47,854 nt of DNA from an uncultured Pseudanabaenaceae cyanobacterium. Its GTDB lineage: Bacteria > Cyanobacteriota > Cyanobacteriia > PCC-9006 > JAAUQQ01. Positions within the stretch are counted from its first letter, which is position 1, and every line of letters begins with the position of its first letter. Both the position numbers and the translations under genes were made by a program. Location of the stretch: positions 1 through 47,854 of the forward strand of contig CALECT010000115.1 of assembly GCA_937949725.1 (NCBI GenBank), read 5' to 3'. Shown in pieces: positions 31,311-41,160 of the stretch. The notes beneath the pieces were generated by a model that worked only from the letters and a program-made list of their open reading frames with translations, searched no databases and was not told where the DNA came from.

Positions 31311-33977
31311 CTAATTCTCCGACTGGTGTTTTACATAGCGATCGCACCACCGCACCATCTCCCACTGAACATGGGCAATAGCCTCCTGGGAGCGATAACC
31401 ATGGCCCTCCAGCGGCAGCTCCACCCAGCGCACCGTCTTCCCTAAGCCCCGCATCGCTTCATAGAGCCGCTCACTTTGTAGAGGATAGGTACCTGCATTA
31501 TTGTCCTCGGCTCCATGGATCAATAGCAGCGGTGAATCGATTTTGTCTGCATGGGTAAAGGGGGAGATCTCCATATAGGTCTCCTGGGCTTTCCAGAAAT
31601 TGCGCTGTTCCCCCTGAAAGCCAAACGGAGTCAGAGTGCGGTTATAAGCACCGCTGCGAGCAAGCCCAGCGCAGAATAAATCGCAATGGGCTAACAAATT
31701 AGCCGTGGTAAATGCGCCATAGGAATGGCCGCCAATGGCGACATGCCCAAGCTTACTGACCCCTTGCGCGACCAAATAATCCACTGCGGCTTTGGCACTG
31801 TCCACCAATTGCTCAATGTAAGTGTCATTCGGTTCTGCATCGGCCTCGCCCACAATGGGCATAGAAGGACCCAGTAAAACGGCATATCCCTGGGTGAGCA
31901 AGAACAGGATTGATGTTCTTTGAGGACGGCTAAAGGTGTGTTCCGAGGTCGTGACCTGACTAGCCGTATCTCGACTTTTATGTTCTTCAGGGTAGGCCCA
32001 GAGAATGGTCGGTAATGGTCCATCTTGCTCGGGGTTATGGTCAGGGGGTAGATACAACACACCAGAAAGTGCTAGCCCATCACTCCGCTTGTACTGAATG
32101 AGTTGCTTACGCACCTCTTTGTACCAAGGCAGTGGATCTTGATTTTGGGTTAGTTGCACTGCGCCATAATTGTGGGTTAGGTCAGATAAGTCTAGATTGG
32201 GTGGCTCTGCTGGAGAATTTGAAGAATGTAGCCAATAGCAAGGAGGCTCCTGGAGAGATTGGCGCTGGGTCATAAAACGCTGGGCATCACAATCTAGCAG
32301 TCGAGTTACCCGTTCAAAGTAAGGTGCTTGGGCTTGCCACAACCGCTGAGTTTGACGGCTAGAAATGTGAAAGCGGTCTAAGAAAGGAAAAACACCTTCG
32401 GCACTGGCTCCCCGTCCCTCGCGGTAAAAGCTTTCACCATCGGATGTCAGCAGCAGCGTTTTCCAGCCCCAGGGTCCTTTCGCTGTCATGGGTTGGCCTG
32501 GATTGCTATAGGCATCTTGAAAGTTCCGCTCCTCCAGTAGCTCTGGTGCTGCCGGGCTATCGCCATCAACCTCTGTACCACCAGGCCACAAGCGAAATAC
32601 TCGCAATAGGCGCTGGTCATACCAACCTTCATATCCCAAGGCAATCTGTCCATTGCCCCAAACTACCCCGCGACAACGCAGCTGTGTTTTCCAAAGTGTT
32701 TGGGGATCTTCTGTGAAGGGAGCTGCCAAAACGGATAGCTGATCCCGATACTCCACTTCTTGGGCTGGATCGCCTCCATCTAAGGCTTCAATCCAGTAGA
32801 GCATTGCCGCTTCATCTGGTCGCCAGCCAATGCTACGTCGTCCGGTTCGCACGGCTTCAAAGGCAATGGGAATGCTGTCGGCTAGGGAGAGGTCCGCAAC
32901 TTGATATTGCGATCGCACCTCTCCCTCCTTCAGATTCGCGATATCCAGCACCTCTGTCCGTACCGGAAACCGTTGCAGGGGCAAGTGATAGGAAAAGGGG
33001 CGATGTATCACGCTCTGCAACAGCCATTGACCATCCGGTGAGGGTTGAATTCCACGCAGGATGGCTGGTTCAGTCAACTGACGATAGGGATAGAGCGATC
33101 CTGATATTTCCGCTGCGTTGTCAGCAATAGACTGGCCGCTAGCAGCCGACTCATTACCAGCACCAGGTTCTTGGTTTTCAACATGAACCAGAATCGAGGA
33201 AAAGTAATATTCGAATAGCGCCTCATCATGGGCGTTATTCAGCAGATTGGTATAGGTTCGGGCGGCAGCAGTACGACCGTCATTTTCTGAGATGGATGGC
33301 CCAGTCGGAACGATCGCTGCTTCTGGGGGATCACCCCAATGGTCCGGTACCAACTTACAAATGAATCCTTGCCCGTTTGGTAACCAGGCATAGGGACGTC
33401 CGTAGGTGCCGTTGAGTTTGGGGGCAGTCAGTTGCGTGGCAATTTTAGTCGCCACATCCACAACCCAGAGAGCAATACCAATGTCAGTTTGAATCTCGCT
33501 GTTTTCCCCATCGTCGCTATGTTCAGGTCCATTTCCGCTAGGGGCCTGGCTGATGGTGAAGGCAATTTGAGAACAGTCATAGGACCAAGTCACGTTTCGA
33601 ATCACAGCACCTGGCGGCAGCGATACCTGCTCGGCTGGACTATCCGCAGGGAGAGGCTCACCCTGGGCTTGGGGAAGCAATGGTCGAAGTGCCATGCCTC
33701 GATAGCCCGATGCCCGACTCGGTCCCCAGGTCTTCGGGTTAATTTGCAAACCTGCTAGGGAGAGCACAGGTTCGGCCAAGTCAGCTAGGGAAGGCAGGCT
33801 AGGGCGAGTCAGTTCTAAGAGCCAGCGATGATCGGATGAAATCGAAACAGCAGGCGATCGCTCTGCAACTAACATTTGAGCAATGGGCTCGGGGGGGATT
33901 TGCCAGTGAGGCTGATTATCCCCAGACAACAGCTCATTGGGAGCAGTTTGCCCCACCGAAAATTCATTCACAGTCAT
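31311..33977 (-). CDS. S9-family prolyl-oligopeptidase-type serine peptidase (glutamyl-endopeptidase-like)
   Basis: 888 residues from ATG 33977; an in-frame extension to 34136 adds 53 residues of low-quality sequence. A beta-propeller N-terminal region (repeated W/Y-rich strands, ISSDHRWLLELTRPSL) precedes an alpha/beta hydrolase domain with GGHSYG (S752), D825 in HGAEDNNAGT and H859 in LPLEGHGYRS. The size and PLPPDHNP-like LYLPPDHNPEQDGPLPTILW segment fit the cyanobacterial/chloroplast glutamyl endopeptidase (CGEP-like) group. It probably degrades peptides in the cytoplasm. It is a single gene convergent with the peptide-precursor gene; no evidence ties the two functionally. Confidence 0.87.
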   Translation of the reverse strand: MTVNEFSVGQTAPNELLSGDNQPHWQIPPEPIAQMLVAERSPAVSISSDHRWLLELTRPSLPSLADLAEPVLSLAGLQINPKTWGPSRASGYRGMALRPLLPQAQGEPLPADSPAEQVSLPPGAVIRNVTWSYDCSQIAFTISQAPSGNGPEHSDDGENSEIQTDIGIALWVVDVATKIATQLTAPKLNGTYGRPYAWLPNGQGFICKLVPDHWGDPPEAAIVPTGPSISENDGRTAAARTYTNLLNNAHDEALFEYYFSSILVHVENQEPGAGNESAASGQSIADNAAEISGSLYPYRQLTEPAILRGIQPSPDGQWLLQSVIHRPFSYHLPLQRFPVRTEVLDIANLKEGEVRSQYQVADLSLADSIPIAFEAVRTGRRSIGWRPDEAAMLYWIEALDGGDPAQEVEYRDQLSVLAAPFTEDPQTLWKTQLRCRGVVWGNGQIALGYEGWYDQRLLRVFRLWPGGTEVDGDSPAAPELLEERNFQDAYSNPGQPMTAKGPWGWKTLLLTSDGESFYREGRGASAEGVFPFLDRFHISSRQTQRLWQAQAPYFERVTRLLDCDAQRFMTQRQSLQEPPCYWLHSSNSPAEPPNLDLSDLTHNYGAVQLTQNQDPLPWYKEVRKQLIQYKRSDGLALSGVLYLPPDHNPEQDGPLPTILWAYPEEHKSRDTASQVTTSEHTFSRPQRTSILFLLTQGYAVLLGPSMPIVGEADAEPNDTYIEQLVDSAKAAVDYLVAQGVSKLGHVAIGGHSYGAFTTANLLAHCDLFCAGLARSGAYNRTLTPFGFQGEQRNFWKAQETYMEISPFTHADKIDSPLLLIHGAEDNNAGTYPLQSERLYEAMRGLGKTVRWVELPLEGHGYRSQEAIAHVQWEMVRWCDRYVKHQSEN

Positions 33978-35019
33978 GGCGCAAGATGGGAGCTGTATAA
34001 AATTGCCGTTGTTGTTGAACAGAGCACTTGGGAACGTGTTCTTCCCATGCCTAAGGAAAACTAAAAGCGAGACCCAACAATAGTCAGTCTCGTATTCTCC
34101 AGGAGAGAAACAACAGCGATATTGTCCTATTCTCAAGCCTCGATCTTAACTCTGCAGCGAGTTAAGCGATTTTCTTTGAGAAAATGTCTTAGAAGTTCAG
34201 GCCATCATCAAAAATCGGCCTAAAATCATCAATTCCTCACGGGAAGACTTGCGCAAGAAACTCGGGATGAGTCCGGACAAAAAGAATCATTTGATACATC
34301 TATTCTCAGTGCTTAAGTGAGGGACTGCCAACAAACCTTGTAATGCTACCGAACCACCCCAGGGCTTAGGCGTGGCATTTTCCAGCCAATGTCATAGCCA
34401 AACTCGTTTTGAGCTGTAAAGCTCTCCCACATTGATGAATTTAGTCTCCGTAATCGCAATCACAACTGCAACATTTTGTTCAGACATGAAACTTAAAAGA
34501 AACTGCCTTTTGTGGGTCTTGCTTCGAGCTACAATAAAACCAAGTTGAGTATATTTTTTATCTCCACTCAAAAAAGAGAAAGAGATGGTTCGAGCATCCA
34601 GTTTTGACTGCGGTTGGTTTTAGGTCAGCAGTATTGAATGATTTTTAATATTGCTATCACACTCAACGAGCCAGGATTAGACAGCCCGAAGCGGAACTAA
34701 ACCGAGAAAGTCAGTTTTTTGGGTTCAAGCCGTTGTCTCTATGTGTTTTGTGGCCTTCGGGTAGGCGCTAGGTCTTTGCTTTGCCAGCATGACTTAGGCA
34801 AAATCAAAACTGCTCAAACCTAATGTATGGCAGGCGATAACGCGACTACAGACTGTCCTGAAGGAGCAGTGAAGGTCAGCCCCAAAGCCCTTGCCTACAG
34901 ATGAGTAGCAATAAAACGACTTCGAGATAACGAAGCGTTAGATCGCCTGTTTGTCGCAATTCACGTTTCTAGCATCAACTCAGTCAACCGATGTCCGTTA
35001 CTCATAGCCTCTTCCTTCC
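33978..35019. other. 1.0-kb intergenic region with two possible gene fragments
   Basis: At 34180-34320 (+) an open frame with no start reads ending in EDLRKKLGMSPDKKNHLIHL and LFSVLK before TGA. It looks like the C-terminus of a real protein, but no family was recognised. Near 34360-34440 a leftward frame reads MWESFTAQNEFGYDIGWKMP, which is also protein-like and short. No tRNA or other RNA gene was found. The promoter of the GIY-YIG-like gene should lie near its right end. Confidence 0.3.
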
Positions 35020-35439
35020 ATGAACCATTCTCAATGGCAAAAGCTGGACCCTGACCAGCTGCCAGAATCCGCCGCGATCTATGCCGTACTGTGGCGTCGC
35101 AAGTGGCTCCACTTGGGCTCTGCCGATAATCTCAAGCGAACCTTAGAAACAAACCCCTGGCCCTACCGTATTGCCCTGAGCCTCGGCGATGCTGAATTGC
35201 TGTGGATGAGCGCTGCTGATCCCCGCCGCCAGGAAGCCAAGCTGAAGCGAATGCTGCGCTGCAAGTGGCAATGTCTGGATGAGGGCCAAGCCACTCCTGA
35301 AGCACCATTCAAGCGCAGGGCAAAGTCCAGTCAGACAGAAGCCTATCCCTGCTGTGATTGGCCTGCGGCTCACAACCTTGTCCCAGCCACTCCCATGGTG
35401 GCGAAGCCCCTTGCAAACGCCAAATTGATGACCGCTTAG
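35020..35439 (+). CDS. small GIY-YIG-like protein
   Basis: 139 residues. LPESAAIYAVLWRRKWLHLG and SADNLKRTLE resemble the first two strands and helix of the GIY-YIG fold (xIYxxxxxxxxLYIGxxxNLxxRL), followed by an EAKLKRML helix. The canonical GIY and YIG tyrosines are replaced (IYA, HLG), so nuclease activity is doubtful. The C-terminus is low complexity. Related small proteins occur in cyanobacteria as hypotheticals. Starts at ATG 35020. Confidence 0.6.
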   Translation: MNHSQWQKLDPDQLPESAAIYAVLWRRKWLHLGSADNLKRTLETNPWPYRIALSLGDAELLWMSAADPRRQEAKLKRMLRCKWQCLDEGQATPEAPFKRRAKSSQTEAYPCCDWPAAHNLVPATPMVAKPLANAKLMTA

Positions 35440-35493
35440 GCGATCAGTCCATCTTTCAGAAACCTTGGCTATCCAGCGTTCCTGACTGAGGGA

Positions 35494-36369
35494 TCAAGTA
35501 TTAGTTGTACTACCATCAAGGGTTAGCAAGTTGCGGTATAGCTCAGGGCGGCGATCGCGAAAGAAGCCCATACCAGCCCGAAATTGTCTGGCTGCCGAGA
35601 AATCTAAATCACCATAGAGAATAGTCTCTTCATCCCGTTCCGCACTGGCGATCAGCTCTCCGGTGTAGTCACAGATGAAGGAACTGCCATAGAAATTGAT
35701 CTGTCCTTCAGGACCGATACGGTTTGCGGCTGCGAGATAACAGCTATTGCTCACAGCGTGACCTACCATCGCCCGCCGCCACATCGGTTGGGTGTCAATT
35801 TCTCCTGCCTCCGGTGGCTCACTGCCAATGGCGGTGGGATAGAGAAGCAACTCTGCCCCTTGCAAGGCCATGCAACGAGCAGCCTCAGGAAACCATTGAT
35901 CCCAGCAGATCCCTGCGCCGATCGCGCCTAGGGGAGAATCGTAGACTTGGAAACCAGTGTCGCCGGGGTTGAAGTAATACTTTTCTTCGTAGCAGGGACC
36001 ATCAGGAATGTGGGACTTGCGGTAGAGATAGGCGATCGCCCCGTCAGCCTCAACCATGGCCAGGCTGTTGTAATGGGCCTGCCCTGCCCGTTCAAAAAAG
36101 CTAATTGGCAGCACCAGCTTCAATTCTGCAGCTAGGGCTTGGAAGCGAGGTAAGAACGGGTGGCGTTCGACGGAATGGGCCAGGGCAAAAGAATCTTCTC
36201 GCTCTTGCTGGGGAAAGTAGGGACCGGCAAACAGTTCCGGTAGCAAGACAACTTGTGCCCCCTGGGTCTTAGCTTCTCGAAGCTTAGCCTCAGCTTGGTC
36301 GAGGTTGGCTGATTCTGCCTGGGCCATGGAGGTTTGAACAACAGCGAGGCGCATGGGCGATTGGGGCAA
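35494..36369 (-). CDS. aguB: N-carbamoylputrescine amidase
   Basis: It hydrolyses N-carbamoylputrescine to putrescine, CO2 and ammonia. 291 residues, a nitrilase-superfamily enzyme with the E-K-C triad: E45 (LLPELFAGPYF), K118 (YRKSHIPDGPCYEEKYYFNPGDTG) and C155 (GICWDQWFPEAAR). The YxEKxYFxPGDTGF and CWDQWFPE motifs are specific for AguB. It lies 27 bp downstream of aguA on the same strand, so the two form an operon for putrescine from agmatine. ATG 36369 is the start; the alternative M6 (MRLAVVQTSM) is plausible too. Confidence 0.95.
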   Translation of the reverse strand: MPQSPMRLAVVQTSMAQAESANLDQAEAKLREAKTQGAQVVLLPELFAGPYFPQQEREDSFALAHSVERHPFLPRFQALAAELKLVLPISFFERAGQAHYNSLAMVEADGAIAYLYRKSHIPDGPCYEEKYYFNPGDTGFQVYDSPLGAIGAGICWDQWFPEAARCMALQGAELLLYPTAIGSEPPEAGEIDTQPMWRRAMVGHAVSNSCYLAAANRIGPEGQINFYGSSFICDYTGELIASAERDEETILYGDLDFSAARQFRAGMGFFRDRRPELYRNLLTLDGSTTNT

Positions 36370-36396
36370 GGTGAAAGGTCAGATCAAATTTACCTT

Positions 36397-37464
36397 TTAG
36401 GCGATCGCTCCCACTGGCTGTTGTTGAGTTGCGCAGTGAAAACCTCCGCCTCCATAAAATAGGTTTCTGGCAGGGAGACCAACGACTTGACGATCCGAGA
36501 ACTCTGCTCTCAAGATTGCCAATGCTTCTCCATCTTGCTGGCAATCAAAGGTTGGTACTAGAACTGCGCCATTGGCGATGTAGAAATTTGCATAGGTGAG
36601 GGGCAACCGCTCTCCATCAAACCAAAGCTTCAAATCTGGCTGGGGCAAGGTCACGACTTCTAGTGGTTCGCCCTCGCTATTTCGCCAAGCTTGCAAGGTC
36701 TGGAGATTATGTTGCAGAGGAGCATGGTTGGTATCTTTGGGATCGCAACAAACTGTTGTTACCACTCGGCGTCGGGCAATAAATCGCGTAATCGTGTCCA
36801 CATGGCCATCAGTATGATCCCCTTCCAGGCCATCCTCTAGCCAAATCATGGCTTTGATCCCCAGATAATCTTGCAAGTATTGTTCCAAGTCAGCTTCCGT
36901 TAAACCCGGATTCCGGTTCGGAGATAAAAGACATTGGCGGGTGGCGATCGCTAAGCCTTCACCATTGACCTCGATTGCCCCCCCTTCAAAAACAATACCG
37001 GGGTAATGAACAGCCGCCGGGGACATGTTGAGGGTTCGGGTAATGTGACTGGCAAGTTGGTTATCTAGTTCAGCCGGGAAGCGATCGCCCCAGCCATTAA
37101 ACTCCCAACTAATTGCCCTCAGCTGCTCCCCCCTGTGAACAAATATGGGCCCACTATCTCTCAACCAAATATCTCGCTGGGGAATGCGATGCAACTGAAT
37201 TCTGCCAGCGACGATCACATCACCGAGAGACTGGTGAACCTCAGCTTCAGCTGCATCGTCATGAACTAGGAGTTGCACTGTTTCCCAGCGAGCCAGCTCT
37301 CGCAAAAAAATCACAAAATCCCGTTGTGCTCCCGCTAGCACCCCACCCCAATAATCATCATCCCTGGGCCAAGCCGTCCAAGTTGTGGCATGGGGTTCCC
37401 ACTCTGCGGGCATGGAAAAAACAAGCTGACTGGGAGGCTGAGATAACATTCGGTAATCTGGCAA
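36397..37464 (-). CDS. aguA: agmatine deiminase
   Basis: It converts agmatine to N-carbamoylputrescine. 355 residues, the usual length for the peptidylarginine-deiminase-like fold. Motifs: MPAEWEPHATTWTAWPRDD near the start, HVDTITRFI, and the catalytic C344 in GGGGFHCATQQQP. It is first in the aguA-aguB unit. The start is uncertain: TTG 37464 has AGGAG only 3 bases before it, and ATG codons follow at residue 6 and residue 18, where many family members begin. The trailing GAIA C-terminus is normal. Confidence 0.95.
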   Translation of the reverse strand: MPDYRMLSQPPSQLVFSMPAEWEPHATTWTAWPRDDDYWGGVLAGAQRDFVIFLRELARWETVQLLVHDDAAEAEVHQSLGDVIVAGRIQLHRIPQRDIWLRDSGPIFVHRGEQLRAISWEFNGWGDRFPAELDNQLASHITRTLNMSPAAVHYPGIVFEGGAIEVNGEGLAIATRQCLLSPNRNPGLTEADLEQYLQDYLGIKAMIWLEDGLEGDHTDGHVDTITRFIARRRVVTTVCCDPKDTNHAPLQHNLQTLQAWRNSEGEPLEVVTLPQPDLKLWFDGERLPLTYANFYIANGAVLVPTFDCQQDGEALAILRAEFSDRQVVGLPARNLFYGGGGFHCATQQQPVGAIA

Positions 37465-37772
37465 TTGCTCCTAGGAGATGGAAAAGCGATCGCGTTGCAG
37501 GCATATAGCAACGGCCTGACTTGTTAGGCCGTTGCTATCCACATCACTGCCTGCCATCTCTAAGTTTGTTCCTTTATGGATGTACTAAGTGATGTGGCCA
37601 CAGCTATAGCAGCAGAGCTTCTAGATTGAAGCTCGGTCTGCCATTCACAATAATTGCCAGACCGACCAGCTACAGTAGTCTTCTCATCTTGCCAAAATCA
37701 GTGACTCATCGTCTCAGTATTGCCTGAGAAACTGTCGTACTTCTTGTGGCACAGGCTTCTCACCTCGACGAG
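37465..37772. other. 308-bp intergenic region with a strong hairpin
   Basis: A perfect 13-bp stem (ATAGCAACGGCCT at 37505-37517 with its complement at 37526-37538, 8-base loop) lies upstream of aguA. No T-run follows. It could be the leader structure of the agu operon or a terminator for the SDR gene that reads toward it. No gene was found. Confidence 0.5.
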
Positions 37773-38543
37773 CTACCAGGGCAGCTCACTGCCATCCCAG
37801 GAGAAAAACTTGCCGCTATCTTCTGAGCCCAGATTGCTAAGAACAGTCAGCAATTGCTGAACAGTACGCTCCACCGGAAAAAGCTTTCCTGCCGGAACAT
37901 TGGCTTGGAAGGGCTCGGACAACTCAGTATCCGTCGTACCGGGGTGGAGCATGATGACCCGTGTTTTGGGGCAGCGACGCTCATATTCCAAAGCTGTGGT
38001 TTTCATCAGCATATTCAACGCCGCCTTAGAAGCGCGATAGCCATACCATCCGCCGAGGCGATTATCACCAATGCTACCGACCTTGGCCGAAACCGCTGCA
38101 AAAATGCTGGGCTCGCCATGGCGCAAAACACCCATGAGATGTTTGGCTAACAGCCCTGCCCCGATCGCATTCACCTGAAAATAGCGCAGCAGTTGCTCAC
38201 TGCTGAGGGAGCGCAGACTTTTCTCGGGTTGGAAGTCACCGTCATGGAGCAGCCCGACACAGTACAAAGCCAGATGGAGTTTCCCCTCATCTGCTTTAAT
38301 TCGCTCAAGGGCTGCAGAAATTTGGCTTTCATCGGTGACATCCATGCGCAGGAGCACTAAGCGATCGCCCTGCCATTGGGACAATGCCAATAACTCTGTG
38401 GCGGTTGTTGGATCACGGTAGGTGGCATAGAGCTTGGTTACCCGAGGCTCATCCAGTAACTGCTGAACGAAGCCTAAACCAATCCCTCGACTGGCCCCCA
38501 CCACCAAAGCACTTGCTTGAGCAACTTCCGGCAATATTGCCAT
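37773..38543 (-). CDS. short-chain dehydrogenase/reductase
   Basis: 256 residues. Cofactor motif VVGASRGIG (14-22), the NAG-like position replaced by YCVG, catalytic Ser in AAVSAKVGSIGDN and YxxxK as YGYRASK. DVTDESQIS and HPGTTDTELS are also typical. It resembles the C-factor (CsgA-like) branch of SDR proteins found in cyanobacteria. The substrate is unknown. It precedes a Crp/Fnr gene and hydrolase gene on the same strand, separated by 70 bp or less; operon order is possible. Confidence 0.85.
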   Translation of the reverse strand: MAILPEVAQASALVVGASRGIGLGFVQQLLDEPRVTKLYATYRDPTTATELLALSQWQGDRLVLLRMDVTDESQISAALERIKADEGKLHLALYCVGLLHDGDFQPEKSLRSLSSEQLLRYFQVNAIGAGLLAKHLMGVLRHGEPSIFAAVSAKVGSIGDNRLGGWYGYRASKAALNMLMKTTALEYERRCPKTRVIMLHPGTTDTELSEPFQANVPAGKLFPVERTVQQLLTVLSNLGSEDSGKFFSWDGSELPW

Positions 38544-38616
38544 AACGATCTTGAACCCTGGAACTTAATCCATTCTAGAGGTTTCATTGACGACAGGCTT
38601 GCCGTCCGAAATGGCT

Positions 38617-39345
38617 CTAGGATTGGAGCCCTCTCATTGCCAGATGTTGGGGGCGTTTTTTCAGCAGTAATTGTCGATTCACCAAGCGTTCTAGTTTACC
38701 AGCTTCTTCAAGTTGTCGTAGCATCCGAGTCATCGTTACCCTGGTTGAACTGAGCAGATCTGCCAGTTCCTGGTGGGTCAGAGGGATGCCTGTACAGCAA
38801 CCACCCGGGACGACCTTACCAAAACGGTTTGCTAGCCACCAAAGCACATCTAGCAAGCGAGTTTCCAAGCAGCGACAGCGAAACAGACTTAATAACTCCT
38901 GGGTTTGTTGAGCTTGACTCCAAAGGAATTCGTAGGGGTAGTTGCCGTTTAGCTGAATGCTTTGTGCGCTTACAGCGGTTACACAGAGAAGCTGGTAGGG
39001 AGCAATATTGCCCAGAGGCAACCCCACAGATTCACCTGGCCCCCAAATGCCCAGGGTTAGGACACAACCTTGCTCATCCCAAGTGAGTGCTTTCACAAAT
39101 CCCTGTTTGATTTTCCAAAGCTGACCTTGATGGACAGTAAGGAGGTCGCGGCGGCGATGTTGAACAACGATTTCAGCCTGCTCCCCGCCTGGCGAGCTTG
39201 CCTGGGAAGAGCGGAGAGACTGAGAAGAGTACTTGAGGTGTGAGGAAGCTGTTGTTTCTGCTGCGGACCATATGTCCGACAGGTTATCCTCCCTGGCGTC
39301 CGTACCAAAATCATCCAAAAATGCCATTGTTTTACGAGGCCTCAT
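38617..39345 (-). CDS. Crp/Fnr-family transcriptional regulator
   Basis: 242 residues. The cyclic-nucleotide-binding-like fold spans about 60-150 (VHQGQLWKIKQGFVKAL, GPGESVGLPL). The winged helix-turn-helix is PLTHQELADLLSSTRVTMTR plus MLRQLEEAGKLE near the C-terminus, typical of the family. It lacks the cAMP-binding RxSE-like segment that I can recognise, so the effector is unknown. The first 50 residues are Ser-rich and not conserved-looking; M7 is an alternative start. Confidence 0.88.
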   Translation of the reverse strand: MRPRKTMAFLDDFGTDAREDNLSDIWSAAETTASSHLKYSSQSLRSSQASSPGGEQAEIVVQHRRRDLLTVHQGQLWKIKQGFVKALTWDEQGCVLTLGIWGPGESVGLPLGNIAPYQLLCVTAVSAQSIQLNGNYPYEFLWSQAQQTQELLSLFRCRCLETRLLDVLWWLANRFGKVVPGGCCTGIPLTHQELADLLSSTRVTMTRMLRQLEEAGKLERLVNRQLLLKKRPQHLAMRGLQS

Positions 39346-39361
39346 TGTTACGGTGCAAAGG

Positions 39362-40186
39362 TTAATTCGAGTTCAAGCTGGATTCAGCTTTTTGTTCTTG
39401 AGCTAGGCCCACCCAAGCTTGAGTGGATTGTCTTTCCCAAAAGCCAACGATTTCTTGGGCCAATTGATCCGATTGGGAGTGATGGAAAAAATGACCGCCG
39501 TTGGAGCAGAGATATTGGCGATCGCCCGGCTTTAACCAACGAGACCAATCTGCCAAGGCAGCGGGGTGGACCACCGCATCATCTTTGGCACCACAAACCA
39601 TCAATGGAACCTCCACACCACCCTGGGGCAGAGACTCTAAGTGACAAGCTGAATGGAGCAGAGGCGCCTTTTCTAAATCTTGGCGCATTGCTTCTACGAG
39701 CTTGGCCGGAGCATAGGGTTGTTGATGGAACAGACTGCCAGCCATTTGAGCCAAGACTCGGATCTGGGAGCAGGGAACGAGATGACGCTGGACGTAGTAA
39801 TGAGCATGCCAAGTCACCGCAGGCTGTTCAGCCACGGCGAATAATGTCAGGGACTTGACGGCTTCAGGATGAAGGCGCGCATACAGCAAGGCCACCGCTC
39901 CGCCTAATCCATGGCCCAGTAAGTGGATAGGACCTGCCAGGGTTTTCATATAGTCCTGGAGCAGGCTCACTGCCTTCGCGATTTCGCAGGATTCATCTGC
40001 TTCCTGGGCATATTGCCATTTGGCTAGGGTGACTTGGTTCGCAAGAGAATATTGGAGAGGCTGATCGAATATACCTAGGGTGGGGCTTACGGTAACCCAT
40101 AGCGCATCAACTTGCTGGGTTGAGCCAGAGACTGATGGAGCAATAGAGTTATTTTGTGGATGTAACAACGTTAAAGGACGGTGCAT
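39362..40186 (-). CDS. alpha/beta hydrolase-fold protein lacking the catalytic serine
   Basis: 274 residues. The fold is clear: GPIHLLGHGLGGAVALL (87-103), acidic residue in GAKDDAVVHP (202-203) and histidine H232 in NGGHFFHHS. The nucleophile elbow reads GHGLGG where the family has GHSLGG. The codon is GGA, two changes from a serine codon of either class, so this is unlikely to be a single sequencing error. The protein resembles type II thioesterases in overall layout. It may be non-catalytic, a regulatory or binding protein, or have an unusual mechanism. Confidence 0.75.
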   Translation of the reverse strand: MHRPLTLLHPQNNSIAPSVSGSTQQVDALWVTVSPTLGIFDQPLQYSLANQVTLAKWQYAQEADESCEIAKAVSLLQDYMKTLAGPIHLLGHGLGGAVALLYARLHPEAVKSLTLFAVAEQPAVTWHAHYYVQRHLVPCSQIRVLAQMAGSLFHQQPYAPAKLVEAMRQDLEKAPLLHSACHLESLPQGGVEVPLMVCGAKDDAVVHPAALADWSRWLKPGDRQYLCSNGGHFFHHSQSDQLAQEIVGFWERQSTQAWVGLAQEQKAESSLNSN

Positions 40187-41160
40187 AGCTCGTGAAATTT
40201 GTAGGATAGCTGAACGAGGAGGTGGTCTTTGAATTCAAGGGTGTCATTCCTAGAGAAAGGCTATTCTTCACTGAGTTGCCCAAGCTTGCATAGGCTTTCG
40301 CGCTAGTTCAATGTAGTTAGGATTTGCTCTACAAGGGTTGCGGCATGACCCATTTGAGCTTCGCAGAATAGGTTGATTTGGGTCATAACTTTTTGTATGA
40401 AAATCCACTTTAGAACTGCGATTAGACAATGATTTATGAGCTAGCCTAACTGCGAGAAGAAAGAAGCTAGAGCGATGGCTCACTGCTTTTAGAAAGGAAA
40501 CTATTGCTCCAGCTTCTAGATTTGGCTGACATTCCAAGAGACGCAGTTATGCAGCCAAACTCATTGTTCGTTTTCCTTGTCAGATATTTAGAAACGAACC
40601 ATTAACAAGAAAGAGAATCTGGCTTCAAAATGATTAGCCTAGCGGATAAAGCCTGATTCTCAACTGACCTGAATAGAGGGAGCCGAACCCGCTTCAAGTC
40701 AAACTTAGGCCTTTTCTTACTCCAGCAAGAAAAGGCAAGAGGGGAGAGAACAATTGTTTGCTCGCTGAAAGAGCTTGAACCAAGCGACGCTTCGCATGGA
40801 ATCGATCCTTTTGGCAGATTGGCATTGATGCATCTTTCGCAAGCGACAGAAACAATAGTAGAAAAGCTTCCATTTGAGAGTGAACTGAACTGCTCCAGAG
40901 ACCCTCAAATGGAGGAGCTTGTTTTGAGAGGAATACTGACTTAATGACTGCCATTCCGGCACACCGGAGTTCGATTTCCAGGCATTCCTTAATGAGATAC
41001 AAAATCAATAAGCCAATAAAATATAGTTTAGATTGATTCTCAATAAAGGTCAACTAGATTATCAATCTAATTACGCCTGAATCAATCAGAACCTGAACGG
41101 GTCATGATATTGATACCCTTAAATGCCTTGAATTAAAGTATTTCAAGCTTTTGGCTCAAT
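40187..41160. other. repeat-rich intergenic region without a convincing gene
   Basis: Several inverted repeats: AGAATCTGGCTT/AAGCCTGATTCT (40611-40658), CCTTTTCTT/AAGAAAAGG (about 40711-40735), and CCATTTGAG/CTCAAATGG (about 40870-40912). They look like relics of small mobile elements. A 119-codon leftward open frame (40694-41053) has no recognised motif or ribosome site and is probably chance. Confidence 0.4.

Noticed and set aside
31311..34136. Prolyl-oligopeptidase-family enzyme as a processing protease for the neighbouring precursor peptide
   Set aside because: Prolyl-oligopeptidases do act in some peptide pathways, but this one resembles the general glutamyl-endopeptidase group and the genes are convergent; no evidence of a link.
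40960..40990. GAGTTCGATTTCCAGG resembling a tRNA T-arm
   Set aside because: The T-stem does not pair and no acceptor, D-arm or anticodon arm can be drawn around it. No tRNA was found in the window.
40694..41053. 119-codon leftward open frame
   Set aside because: No ribosome binding site, no recognised motif and it spans inverted repeats; probably chance.
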